A stretch of 64,000 nucleotides of DNA. It comes from CALAED01 sp035765195. GTDB lineage: Bacteria; Actinomycetota; Actinomycetes; Streptosporangiales; Streptosporangiaceae. Every line of letters begins with the position of its first letter. The first letter of the stretch is position 1. Shown in pieces: positions 20,894 to 29,374 of this stretch. The notes under the pieces are model-generated. The model did no database searches, was not told the DNA's origin, and was given only the letters and a program-made list of their open reading frames with translations. Location of the stretch: positions 62,001-126,000 of the forward strand of contig DASTYC010000006.1 in assembly GCA_035765195.1 (NCBI GenBank). The letters are read 5' to 3'. Both the position numbers and the translations under genes were made by a program.

Positions 20894-21922
20894 ATGGGTG
20901 GGGATGTGCGGGCGCGGGGCAAGCCGACGCTGTCCGATGTGGCTTCGGTGGCGGGAACGAGCATCCCGACGGTCTCGAAGGTCCTGCGCGGCGGCACCGA
21001 TGTCTCACCCGCCACCCGTGGACGCGTCATGGATGCGATTCGAGCGGTCGGCTACGCGCGTGGACTCAAGGGCACGGCGGACAACGAGCCGGCCGCTCTG
21101 ATCGATTTGGTCGTCAACCACGTCAACGGAACGTGGGCGAACGGTGTCTTGACGGGTGTCGAGAGCGCCGCTACCGCCGCCAATGTGGACGTCGTCATCT
21201 CGATTGCCCGCGAGACCGGTGACTGGGTGTCGCGGCTCCTCCGCCGGCCGTCGCGGGGCGCGATAGTCGTGCTGGTCGACCCCACGTCGAGCCAGTTCTC
21301 GGCACTCGAGGCAGCGGGGATCCCGGTAGTGCTCGTGACGCCTATGAGTGAGCCGCGGGCCGCGGTCCCCCGCGTGGGAGTGACCAACTGGGACGGCGGG
21401 CGTACTGCGGCCGAGCACCTCCTCAGCCTCGGTCATCGTCGATTCGGGATTGTGGCGGGCGAACGGCCCCACCTTTACAGCCGGGCTCGCGTCGACGGGT
21501 TCCGCTCCGCACTGGATGCCGCAGACGGCCGCCAATGCACGGTGGTGCACGGCGACTGGGATCGCGGCGTCGCCGCTCGGGCCGCGTCAACGTTGCTGGA
21601 GCGGGCGGATCGGCCGACCGCGATCTTCGCGTGCTCCGATGTGATGGCCGTCGGTGTTTACGACGCAGCGTCCAACCTCGGGCTCCGCGTTCCCCGAGAC
21701 CTGAGCGTGGTCGGTTTCGATGACGTCCCCGAAGCGCAGTGGGCGGTTCCGGCGCTGACCACGATCCGCCAGCCGATCGCGGAGATGGGCGCCGTCGCCG
21801 TCCGGCTTCTCATGCAGGTGCCGGAACTCGGGGCGATGTCGGATGCGCGCGAAATCAACCGGGTCGATCTTTCCACCACCCTGATTGTCCGAGACTCGAC
21901 GGGGCCGCCGCCACGCTCCTGA
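20894..21922 (+). CDS. LacI family transcriptional regulator
   Basis: 342 residues. The N-terminal helix-turn-helix TLSDVASVAGTSIPTVSKVL lies at residues 12-31, with the hinge near residue 60 and a periplasmic-binding-like effector domain after it, including FACSDVMAVGVYDAASNLG and VPRDLSVVGFDDVPEAQWAVP. It is divergent from the sugar importer and precedes the thuA-dehydrogenase genes, so it very probably controls both arms through the TTGCGCAA sites. The effector is probably a sugar derived from the imported glycan (inference). Confidence 0.93.
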   Translation: MGGDVRARGKPTLSDVASVAGTSIPTVSKVLRGGTDVSPATRGRVMDAIRAVGYARGLKGTADNEPAALIDLVVNHVNGTWANGVLTGVESAATAANVDVVISIARETGDWVSRLLRRPSRGAIVVLVDPTSSQFSALEAAGIPVVLVTPMSEPRAAVPRVGVTNWDGGRTAAEHLLSLGHRRFGIVAGERPHLYSRARVDGFRSALDAADGRQCTVVHGDWDRGVAARAASTLLERADRPTAIFACSDVMAVGVYDAASNLGLRVPRDLSVVGFDDVPEAQWAVPALTTIRQPIAEMGAVAVRLLMQVPELGAMSDAREINRVDLSTTLIVRDSTGPPPRS

Positions 21923-21975
21923 CGGCCCGACGGCAGGTTGCGATGCCGTCCACATTGGAGCGGAATACACCGTCA

Positions 21976-21999
21976 CGCTGAGCGACCTTTCGCTCAGCG
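21976..21999 (+). terminator. Hairpin after lacI-type gene
   Basis: Nine-base stem CGCTGAGCG/CGCTCAGCG with a 6-base loop, 54 bases past the LacI stop. No T-tract. It may reduce read-through into the thuA genes. Confidence 0.5.
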
Positions 22000-22013
22000 A
22001 GGAAGAAGTCAAA

Positions 22014-22220
22014 GTGACAGCAGCACAGGCCCCTGTGCGTCGCCTGACCGGTACCGGCTTCATGGGCGCCGCCCACGGCCAGGGCCTGGCGGGACCCGAC
22101 CCCCTCAAGGGCGGGCGGGCCCGAAGCGCGCTCGTCTTCGTGCGCGAGCACGCCATCGAAGCATCCGCCGCGGCCTTCGACGCTGCGTTCAGCGTGACCA
22201 AGGAGAACACGGATGACTAG
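22014..22220 (+). pseudogene. Remnant of a Gfo/Idh/MocA dehydrogenase gene
   Basis: A 68-codon frame from GTG, with GAGGAAG upstream. It begins like an NAD-dependent sugar dehydrogenase: RLTGTGFMGAAHGQ resembles the GTGFMGxAHA Rossmann start. After about 20 residues this jumps to a short unrelated tail (VFVREHAIEASAAAFDAAFS) and stops inside the start of thuA. Intact members are about 350-390 residues. I read it as a gene with a large internal deletion whose ends remain in frame. A small functional protein is possible but less likely. Confidence 0.45.
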
Positions 22221-22917
22221 CCGCAACGTCCTCATCGTCCGCGGAGGCTGGGACGGCCACCAGCCCGTGGAGACGACCGATTTCTTCATCCCATTCCTCA
22301 AGGAGCACGGCTTCGAGGTGCGGGTCGAGGAGGGCACGCCGGTCTACACCGAGGCGGACTATCTCGACACCGTCGACCTGATCGTGCAGGTCAACACGAT
22401 GAACACCATCGAGGAGGAGGAATTCGCCGGCCTGCAGCGCGCCGTGCTGAACGGCACGGGCATGGCGGGGTGGCACGGTGGCATCGCCGACTCGTACCGC
22501 AACACGGCCGACTACTTGCACATGATCGGCGGCCAGTTCGCCCACCACGCCGGCATCGAGCCGTCGCTGCGGAAGGGCGAGCAGTCCGACAACTACATCC
22601 CCTACACCGTGCACATCACCGAGCTCGGGAAGACGCATCCGATCACCGCGGGCATCGAGGACTTCGACCTGGTCACCGAGCAGTACTGGGTGCTGTCAGA
22701 CGAGTACAACGACGTGCTGGCGACCACGACGCAGGCGGTGCGGCCATGGGACGCGTGGAATCGTCCGGTCACGGCGCCGGCGATCTGGACGCGCCAGTGG
22801 GGCAAGGGCCGCATCTTCGTCTCGGCGCCGGGCCACAAGCTCGACATCGTGCAGGAGCCGCACGTGCGCACCATCATCGAGCGCGGCATGCTTTGGGCTG
22901 CGAGGGGTGTGGAATGA
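22213..22917 (+). CDS. ThuA domain-containing protein
   Basis: 234 residues covering a complete ThuA-like (class I glutamine amidotransferase fold) domain, from NVLIVRGGWDGHQPVETTDF to the IWTRQWGKGRIFVSAPGHK end. The conserved GMAGWHGG and HPITAG segments are present. ThuA is linked to trehalose and other disaccharide use, possibly as a partner of 3-keto-sugar dehydrogenases; its reaction is not settled. It overlaps the next gene by 4 bases (ATGA). Confidence 0.9.
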   Translation: MTSRNVLIVRGGWDGHQPVETTDFFIPFLKEHGFEVRVEEGTPVYTEADYLDTVDLIVQVNTMNTIEEEEFAGLQRAVLNGTGMAGWHGGIADSYRNTADYLHMIGGQFAHHAGIEPSLRKGEQSDNYIPYTVHITELGKTHPITAGIEDFDLVTEQYWVLSDEYNDVLATTTQAVRPWDAWNRPVTAPAIWTRQWGKGRIFVSAPGHKLDIVQEPHVRTIIERGMLWAARGVE

Positions 22918-23999
22918 GCGCGTCGCTGCGCGTCGGCGTGATCGGCGTCGGAGTCATCAGCAGGCAGTACTTCGAGACCCTCGAGCGCCTTCCCAACCTG
23001 AAGCTGGTGGCGGTCGCCGACATCAATGAGGTGCGGGCCGCTGCCGTCGCGGCCGAGCAGGGCGTCGACGCCCGCTCGGTCGATGCGCTGCTCGCCTCGG
23101 ACGACGTGGATGCCGTGATCAACCTGACGATCCCGGCCGCGCACGTCGAGGTCGGCCTGCGAGCGCTGGCCGCGGGCAAGCACGTCTTCGCCGAGAAGCC
23201 GCTCGGGCTCACGACCGCCGAAGCTCGGCCGCTGATCGAGGCCCAAGTCGGCGGCCTCAGGGTCGGGAGTGCGCCCGACACGGTGCTCGGCACGGGCATC
23301 CAGACGGCACGGCGCGTCATCGACGACGGGGTGATCGGCGAGCCGCTCGGCGCGTCGGTGCACTGGTCCGCGCCGGGGCATGAACGGTGGCATCCGGCTC
23401 CCGGCTTCTACTACCAGCCGGGCGGCGGGCCGCTCTACGACATGGGCCCGTACTACCTGACGAGCCTCGTGCACCTGCTCGGGCCCATCGCGCGGGTCTC
23501 GGGCGTTGCGCGGCGCTCGACGCGCGAGCGCGTCATCGAGACGGGCCCGAACGCGGGCACCGCGCTGCCGGTCGACATCGACACGCACATCACCGCGCTG
23601 CTCCAGCACGAATCGGGCGTCTCCTCCGCCGTCACCGTGAGCTTCGAGGTGTGGGCGACGCGTACGCCGATGTTCGAGGTCTACGGCTCGCAGGGCACGC
23701 TCGCCGTGCCCGACCCGAACCACTTTGCGGATTCGCCCGAGGTATTCACCGCGACGTCGGGGCAGTGGGCCGTGGTGCCGGAATCCGCCGGCTGCCGCAA
23801 TGCGGGTCGCGGCTACGGCCTCGCCGACATGGCCGCGGCGATCGCGGCCGGTACGCCGCACCGCGCTTCGGGTGAGCTCGCCTTCCACGTGCTCGACATC
23901 ATGGAGTCGATCCTCACCGCCTCGGCGTCCGGTCAGGTCGTAGAGGTGTCCAGCACGGTCGACCGGCCGGACCCCGTGGCGCTGTCCCCCACTCCGTAA
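22914..23999 (+). CDS. Gfo/Idh/MocA family oxidoreductase
   Basis: 361 residues. The N-terminal Rossmann fold starts VGVIGVGVISRQYFETLERL, the conserved catalytic Lys lies in GKHVFAEKPLGLTTAEA, and the C-terminal beta-sheet domain includes YYQPGGGPLYDMGPYYLT. It oxidises or reduces a sugar or its acid with NAD(P). The ThuA-dehydrogenase pair is a common module in sugar oxidation, here probably handling a product of the GH95/ABC system. The start is fixed by the ATGA overlap with thuA. Confidence 0.92.
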   Translation: MSASLRVGVIGVGVISRQYFETLERLPNLKLVAVADINEVRAAAVAAEQGVDARSVDALLASDDVDAVINLTIPAAHVEVGLRALAAGKHVFAEKPLGLTTAEARPLIEAQVGGLRVGSAPDTVLGTGIQTARRVIDDGVIGEPLGASVHWSAPGHERWHPAPGFYYQPGGGPLYDMGPYYLTSLVHLLGPIARVSGVARRSTRERVIETGPNAGTALPVDIDTHITALLQHESGVSSAVTVSFEVWATRTPMFEVYGSQGTLAVPDPNHFADSPEVFTATSGQWAVVPESAGCRNAGRGYGLADMAAAIAAGTPHRASGELAFHVLDIMESILTASASGQVVEVSSTVDRPDPVALSPTP

Positions 24000-24020
24000 G
24001 ACGCCGATCTGCTCGGCGTC
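24000..24020 (+). terminator. Terminator-like hairpin after the dehydrogenase
   Basis: Eight-base stem GACGCCGA/TCGGCGTC with a 5-base loop, beginning directly at the stop codon of the Gfo/Idh gene. No T-tract. Confidence 0.55.
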
Positions 24021-24122
24021 GCTCCCGATGTGGGGGACCGTCCGGCACCGCATCGGGCGTCGACGCACTGCTGATCGCCGCTTACGGGGCCGGCGAACGG
24101 CCAGGTGGTGCCTGTACCGCGC

Positions 24123-24350
24123 TCAGAGTTTGAACAGCTTGTCGTAGGGGGCCGTGATGCGTTGTGTCTGTGTTCCGAAATCGACGAGCACGGCGATCTC
24201 GTCTTCGACGCTGATCACCTTGCCGAGGCCGTAGGTGTCGTGGGTTACCCGGTCGTCCAGGGCGAACTGCTCGACGATAGGTACCACGATGGGCTTTGTG
24301 TTGAAGGGACTACCCGGCAGAGGTCGGCGCGCGCCGCGAGATCGTTTCAT
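24123..24350 (-). CDS. Small protein with a UvrD/PcrA C-terminal Tudor-like domain
   Basis: 75 residues from the ATG at 24350. The second half, DRVTHDTYGLGKVISVEDE then VLVDFGTQTQRIT, matches the Tudor-like tail of UvrD/PcrA helicases, which binds RNA polymerase. Here it stands alone without a helicase. The N-terminus is basic (MKRSRGARRP). Function is inferred only from the fold; it may be a transcription- or repair-linked accessory protein. Similar stand-alone proteins occur in other actinomycetes as hypotheticals. Confidence 0.7.
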   Translation of the reverse strand: MKRSRGARRPLPGSPFNTKPIVVPIVEQFALDDRVTHDTYGLGKVISVEDEIAVLVDFGTQTQRITAPYDKLFKL

Positions 24351-24425
24351 TGCTGCCAGTATGCCCTGTAGGAGAAATGGCACGTTTCGCTTGCGGCCAC
24401 ACCGGCGGGTGGTTTCGCCGACGGC

Positions 24426-24719
24426 CTAGAGCGGTTCGGTCGTCCAATGCCAGCCACGGTCGCTGCTGACGGGGCGTACGAGGTGAGCGCCACTGGTGTC
24501 CGCCAGTTGAGTGACCACGCGGATCAGCTGCCGATGGAAATCGACCGGCGGACTCGGCTTGGAGATGCCGTCGACCAAGGTCACGGTCACCTTGGCCTCG
24601 TCGTGGAGCTGCGCTGTGACTCGGTCCCCGTCCATACGTACGACCACGAGCGCGTCCGCCCGGATCATGTTCAGGCCGTCCGAGGTGGCGATCCAAATCT
24701 TAGGTTCGGTTCCGCTCAT
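24426..24719 (-). CDS. Hypothetical protein
   Basis: 97 residues, no family recognised. It is predicted to be a small beta-rich cytosolic protein (KIWIATSDGLNMIRADALVV, then VTAQLHDEAKVTVTLVDG). Codon use is gene-like and the ATG is preceded by GGGAG at about 10 bases. It has the same direction as the Tudor-domain gene 40 bases downstream, so the two may be co-transcribed. Confidence 0.5.
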   Translation of the reverse strand: MSGTEPKIWIATSDGLNMIRADALVVVRMDGDRVTAQLHDEAKVTVTLVDGISKPSPPVDFHRQLIRVVTQLADTSGAHLVRPVSSDRGWHWTTEPL

Positions 24720-25243
24720 AGGTATCGTCTCCCACCAGCCGATGAGGTTGTTTAGCGGGTGTTACGCTTCCCAGCCTGACACGCTCGGCTAGATCGCGAA
24801 CCTGTTGCCGCGCCAGTGCCGGCTCATCGTCTCTCTGGCTCACGACAGCGACGCGAGCTCTCGATAGGCCTGAGTCGCGTCGCCGCCCCCTGTCCGGGGG
24901 CGGCCGTCGAGGTGGCTGTCGCGGCCCACCGGGAACCCGCCGTTCATCGCCTCAACGAAACGGCAGCTATTGATCTTCGCCGCCACCTCCGCGGCCGTGA
25001 TTCAAGTGGCGGAAGAAACGGCGAGGTGCCGGTTCGGTCGGCGCACAGGGCCGAGCGCCCGACGAGGTGGCGTGACGATATCCCAGTACGGGTTGTCGAT
25101 GCCGTTCGGCGTGATGTGATCGTCCTCGCTTCCGGCGATGGGCCGGCCCCGCGAGGTGGGGTTCCCCATCAGACCCCGGTGCCGATGGGCGGCTCCGGAC
25201 GCGAGCCGGGCTGACCGGCCACCGGCATCGAGGACCTCCCGTC
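24720..25243. other. Gene-free region
   Basis: About 520 bases. Open frames on both strands are short, Arg/Pro-rich and without domains, and they overlap one another. I see no RNA gene, repeat or terminator here. Confidence 0.4.
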
Positions 25244-25801
25244 TCAGTCGTCCTGACGATGCTCTCCGGGCGCCTCGACCGGTACGAGGCGAAGCGCGGG
25301 CCGGTCGCCTTCCGCCCAATGAGGTGAGGTCGCCGGAGGACGTGTCGTGTCGATGTCGCAGGCGGCAAGGATCGTCGTCGGTCGGTCGCTGCCTGTTGTT
25401 CCCGCGGCCGCCTGGTCCAGCGCGCGATGAGCCGCGTCCTCGGCCGCCGTCGGCGGGACCACCAGCAGCAGGAACTCGTCCTGCCGGCGGGTCACGATGA
25501 TCATGTGGTCCAGGTTCGGGAACCACCCCACCTTGACCACACGGTCGCCGACCGTGATACGGCGTGGGATGCGCTCCCAATCCTTCGCGTCCACGGTTAG
25601 GCGCGTGATCTCGCCCAACGGCGCGGCCAAGCCGTCCAGCAGTACGGCAAGCTCGGTTGCCGCGTCATGCGAGCGGGGCCACCAGCCCCCGTCGAGTGCT
25701 CCGCGGCGGTTCAGCCCTGGGGCCAGGCGCAACCGCAAATCGTGCGACTCCGCCGTAAACGGGAGAGAAAGGGCGTGAACGCCCTGGATGTCATGGGCCA
25801 T
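25244..25801 (-). CDS. DUF5994 family protein (second copy)
   Basis: 185 residues with the family landmarks: LRLRLAPGLNRRGALDGGWW, a middle DWERIPRRITVGDRVVKVGW and LLVVPPTAAEDAAHRAL. It is a diverged paralogue of the protein at 11214-11852, with about the same domain length but a different C-terminal tail. Function unknown. The ATG at 25801 has GAGGACGGGG upstream. Confidence 0.8.
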   Translation of the reverse strand: MAHDIQGVHALSLPFTAESHDLRLRLAPGLNRRGALDGGWWPRSHDAATELAVLLDGLAAPLGEITRLTVDAKDWERIPRRITVGDRVVKVGWFPNLDHMIIVTRRQDEFLLLVVPPTAAEDAAHRALDQAAAGTTGSDRPTTILAACDIDTTRPPATSPHWAEGDRPALRLVPVEAPGEHRQDD

Positions 25802-26079
25802 GCTTCGGGCCCCGTCCTCAGCTCCCCAAAGGGAACCGGCTCAGTGATCCGCCTCGGACGACGCCGGCACGACCGCCAACGTTCGAAATGCCCTTGGTGA
25901 CCTCACCCTACGCCACACACGTGGGAATGGCTCATCTTGGCTCGGCAGGGCGACCATGCGTCTGTCGCAAATTCGATTGCCTTGACTTTGTCCCATCGTC
26001 AGACAATGGATCTGGGTGGAGACGGTCGAGTCAGGTGCGGGGGGTGCGTGGCGCGCACGCAGGCGGAAGAAGTCAGCCG

Positions 26080-27330
26080 TCAGCACCCGAGCCGGCTCGC
26101 GTAGACGCCGATGTCGTCGAACCACAGCGTATCCGTACCGCCCGCATAGCTCTCCCAGCCCAGGCGCAGATCGATCGGGCTTGGGTGCCAGTTCGACCGG
26201 CTCAGCCACTGGGAGTCGATGTTGCCGGTTGGCGTCTGGTCGAGATGCAGACCTTGCACCTCGGTCCCATCGAGCCACGTGGTCATGGTTCCCTGCGCGC
26301 CGTCGATGTTGAACTCTAGACAGGACCACTGGTCCACGGGCAGCGGCGCACTGAGCGCAACGCCGGCCGGGCTTTGCTCGGGCAGCGTGGCGTCATCGGA
26401 CTCCCTGTTCCACTGCAGTGCACGATTTTGCCCGCCCAGCCGCAGGTGCCTGTTGCCGTCGGCGGCGTCGGTCAGCGCGGCGAAGGTCACGTGTCCGTCC
26501 GGCAACGCGGTGGTGTGCCGGACGAACATGCGGACATACAGCGACCTTCCGGTGGTCATGCCCGGCACCATGGTCGTATTGAGCGCGAAGGCGTGATTGC
26601 AGTAGCCCGGACCGCCGTCGATTCGCAGCGAGGTGCTGCCCGTGTGCGCGACCGCGTGGTCGACGGCCACCGCGCCGGTGCCCTGGCAGTCGGGGAACGA
26701 CGGTTGCCAAGGACCGGTGGGCGTCGTTCCGGTCTGTCCCTCGAAGGAATCGTCGCATGGGTCGATGCTGCAGATCGGGTCGGTCGGCCGGATCGTCGGG
26801 CTGACGGACTGCGACACGGTGGGGCTGGCGGTCGCCGACCGCGTCGGGGTGATGTCCCCGCAGGGAGTGCCGTTGAGGGCGAAATCTGTGGGAATCGCGT
26901 TCTGCCCGGAGTAAGTGGCCTGGAAGCCGAAGTTCGTGCTCGCGCCGGTTCCCAGCGTGCCGTTGTAGCCCGCGTCGCGCGCGGTGACCGACCTCGCGTT
27001 CTGGGTGACCTGGGAGTTCCACGCCGAGGCGACCTGCTGATCGCCGGCGAAGGTCCACGTCAGCGTCCAGCTCGTCACGGCGGCGGCGTTGTTGGTGACG
27101 TTGACCTGGGCGGTGAAGCCGGTCGCCCACTGATTCACGGTGTAGTCGACTCGGCAGGCGGCCGCCGCGGGCGCGGCCCCGGACCAGCCCGCGATCAGCG
27201 CCGCGCCCAGCACCGCCGTGCCCGCGATCATCGTCGCCGCGGCAGCGGACAGCCGGCGGATGCCGGGCCGTAAGCGGGTCCGATGCCGGGCTTCGCCGGC
27301 GGCCTCTTCACAGGCCTTGTCGTCGGCCAT
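26080..27330 (-). CDS. Secreted CBM2 protein with Cip1-like C-terminal domain
   Basis: 416 residues. After a long N-terminus and a hydrophobic export segment (AAAATMIAGTAVLGAALIAG), residues about 58-157 are a family 2 carbohydrate-binding module (CRVDYTVNQWATGFTAQVNV, SWTLTWTF, and the paired Cys). A Thr/Ser/Pro linker follows. Residues about 195-416 are a jelly-roll domain (LYVRMFVRHTTALPDGHVTF, LWFDDIGVYASRLGC) resembling the fungal Cip1 core and its actinomycete homologues. It binds cellulose outside the cell; any lyase activity is inference. The start has AGGAG 9 bases upstream. Confidence 0.8.
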   Translation of the reverse strand: MADDKACEEAAGEARHRTRLRPGIRRLSAAAATMIAGTAVLGAALIAGWSGAAPAAAACRVDYTVNQWATGFTAQVNVTNNAAAVTSWTLTWTFAGDQQVASAWNSQVTQNARSVTARDAGYNGTLGTGASTNFGFQATYSGQNAIPTDFALNGTPCGDITPTRSATASPTVSQSVSPTIRPTDPICSIDPCDDSFEGQTGTTPTGPWQPSFPDCQGTGAVAVDHAVAHTGSTSLRIDGGPGYCNHAFALNTTMVPGMTTGRSLYVRMFVRHTTALPDGHVTFAALTDAADGNRHLRLGGQNRALQWNRESDDATLPEQSPAGVALSAPLPVDQWSCLEFNIDGAQGTMTTWLDGTEVQGLHLDQTPTGNIDSQWLSRSNWHPSPIDLRLGWESYAGGTDTLWFDDIGVYASRLGC

Positions 27331-27664
27331 GGCGGCAGGCTCCTGGAGGTGCGGGGGCAGTGGTCGGCCAGTTCAGGATGAAAGCGCGCCTGGGGGAAGG
27401 CAAACCGGTACCGCGCCCCGCCCTGGCGTCCGCCTTTCATCGCTGGTCGGGACGGGGGCGGCGGATGGAACCCTTTTCATCCCGACCTTCGAGGAGCCGT
27501 TGAGCGTTGGCGCTTGACTTCGAGCACGCTCTACTTCCTAGCGTCGTGATCATGAGTGCTTCGACCCGTTGACGAACACGCCGACGGGGCTCGCCGACGC
27601 CGTTGATCGTCGCGCGGCGTCGTGAACACTCCTGCCGTCACCCGATTATGTGGAGGGTTGAGCC
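27331..27664. other. Gene-free divergent promoter region
   Basis: Between the CBM2 gene and the SDR gene. It holds the two 5' regions. I see no clear operator; a GGAGG lies just before the SDR start. Confidence 0.4.
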
Positions 27665-28372
27665 ATGACAGCTACGTTGATCACCGGAGCGAACAAGGGA
27701 CTCGGTTACGAGACCGCCCGCCGGCTCGTCGCGGCGGGTCACACCGTCTACATCGGCAGCCGGGACGCCGAACGCGGGCGACGGGCGGCCGAACAACTGG
27801 GCGCGCGGATGGTCCTGCTCGACGTCATCGACGATGCGTCCGTCGCGGCGGCGGTCAAGACCATCGAGGCTGCGGGCGGACTTGATGTGCTGGTCAACAA
27901 CGCGGGCATCGAGGTGTACGCGCCGGACGGGAGCGTGATCGGCGCAGCGGACGTCACGGCCCACGTGATGCGGCGGCTGTTCGAGACGAACGTCTTCGGC
28001 ATGGTGCGCGTCACGCACGCGTTCCTTCCGCTGCTGCGCCGGTCCGCCGCCCCGGTCGTGGTCAACCTCAGCAGCAACCTGGCCTCGATCTCTCAGGTGG
28101 CCGATCCGGATCACCCGGCGTATGCGTACCCGGGGGTCGCCTACCCGGCGTCGAAGGCCGCGGTCAACATGATCACCGTGCAGTACGCCAAGGCGTTCCC
28201 GGAAATGCGGATCAACGCGGTAGAGCCCGGTTTCACCGCGACGGACCTGAACCGGCACGCCGGCAGGCAGACCGTCCAACAAGGCGCCGAGATCATCGTG
28301 CGCATGGCGCAGGTGCGCCCCGACGGACCGACCGGCGGCTACTTCGACGCCGAAGGCCCCCTGCCCTGGTAA
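27665..28372 (+). CDS. SDR family NAD(P)-dependent oxidoreductase
   Basis: 235 residues, a classical short-chain dehydrogenase. Cofactor motif TGANKGLGYETARRL, NNAG motif (VLVNNAGIEVY), catalytic Ser in NLSSNL and the YxxxK pair in YPASKAAVNM. It is similar to carbonyl reductase-like SDRs, and the substrate is unknown. The start ATG has GGAGG upstream. It appears monocistronic. Confidence 0.9.
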   Translation: MTATLITGANKGLGYETARRLVAAGHTVYIGSRDAERGRRAAEQLGARMVLLDVIDDASVAAAVKTIEAAGGLDVLVNNAGIEVYAPDGSVIGAADVTAHVMRRLFETNVFGMVRVTHAFLPLLRRSAAPVVVNLSSNLASISQVADPDHPAYAYPGVAYPASKAAVNMITVQYAKAFPEMRINAVEPGFTATDLNRHAGRQTVQQGAEIIVRMAQVRPDGPTGGYFDAEGPLPW

Positions 28373-28624
28373 AGGGAAGGAAGGCCGGCAAAGCGAACAC
28401 GACGGGCCCCCGGCCCCCAGGGTCGCCCAGATCGCACGACTGGCACGGCCCCACAGCTCGTGGGCCGGTGTTGCCCGCCCGACCGCGCGTGGGGCTCAGC
28501 CAGGCCGAGATCGGCCAGGCTGCGTGCGTTCGCAGAAGCCGACACGGCACTGTCTGAATTCAGACAGTACCGCTCCGAATTTGTCACCATGCTGGACGCG
28601 TCCGACGCACAAGAAGGGTCATAG

Positions 28625-29374
28625 ATGGAAGGTTTTCGCGTGCTTCTCGTCGTCGACGCCGAGAAGTTCAGCTCCCACCGCGATGCGGAACTGCGTGACG
28701 TTCACATGGAGATCCGTCGCGTCCTGGCGGCGGCCTGCGCGTCCAGCGGGCTGGGCGAGACGTGGCGGGCCATACGGTTCGTGGAGAGCACTGGCGACGG
28801 GTTACTGGCGGCGCTGCCATACGAGGCGGCACCGAAGCTCATCGATCCTTTCCCGCGGTGCTTGCAGGAGGCGCTGGCCGCCTCCGCGCCGCGGCTGCGC
28901 GGACGCGGGCTGCGGCTACGGTTGCGAGTCGCGCTGCATCTGGGGCTCGTGGACGACGAGCACCCGGACGCGCCGGGTATCTCCGCCGCGGTCATCGACG
29001 TCAATCGGCTCCTCAATTCCCAGCCGCTGCGTGACGCGCTGCGGGAGAGCGACCCCGCCGTAACATTCGCCGCGTTCATCTTGTCGGCTGACTTGTTCGC
29101 CGCCTACGTCAAGGGCGGGCGCACCGGACTTCGGGAGAGCCAATTCACCGAGGTCCAGGTCGCGGTGAAGGAGTACAAGCGGCTCGCCTATCTTCACGTC
29201 CCGACTCCATCCCGGGTCGAGACGCCGTCGCCACCAGCCGACGATGATCTAGTTCCCCAGCCCTCGTCGACGCCTCAGGGAGTCTCCATCAGCGGGATCA
29301 CGATCAGCGGTACCGGCTCTCAGAACGCGTTCGGAAACACCATCGGGCGCGACCTTCGCCAGGAGCGGGCATGA
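28625..29374 (+). CDS. Nucleotide-cyclase-like protein with C-terminal signalling motif
   Basis: 249 residues. Residues 5-195 resemble a class III nucleotide cyclase domain: first metal Asp11 in LLVVDAEKFS, second metal Asp58 in ESTGDGLLAALP, and the RLRLRVALHLG strand. The transition-state Asn is present (Asn127 in DVNRLLN), but the Arg expected at 131 is Asn, so cyclase activity is uncertain. A Pro/Ser linker leads to residues 229-244, GTGSQNAFGNTIGRDL, which match residues 15-30 of the next protein. The stop overlaps that gene's ATG. Likely an effector or sensor paired with the STAND-like protein; this role is inference. Confidence 0.7.
   Translation: MEGFRVLLVVDAEKFSSHRDAELRDVHMEIRRVLAAACASSGLGETWRAIRFVESTGDGLLAALPYEAAPKLIDPFPRCLQEALAASAPRLRGRGLRLRLRVALHLGLVDDEHPDAPGISAAVIDVNRLLNSQPLRDALRESDPAVTFAAFILSADLFAAYVKGGRTGLRESQFTEVQVAVKEYKRLAYLHVPTPSRVETPSPPADDDLVPQPSSTPQGVSISGITISGTGSQNAFGNTIGRDLRQERA

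Noticed and set aside
24816..25580. Open frames of 130-190 codons on both strands
   Set aside because: Domain-free Arg/Pro-rich sequence overlapping the DUF5994 gene or each other; no supported starts.
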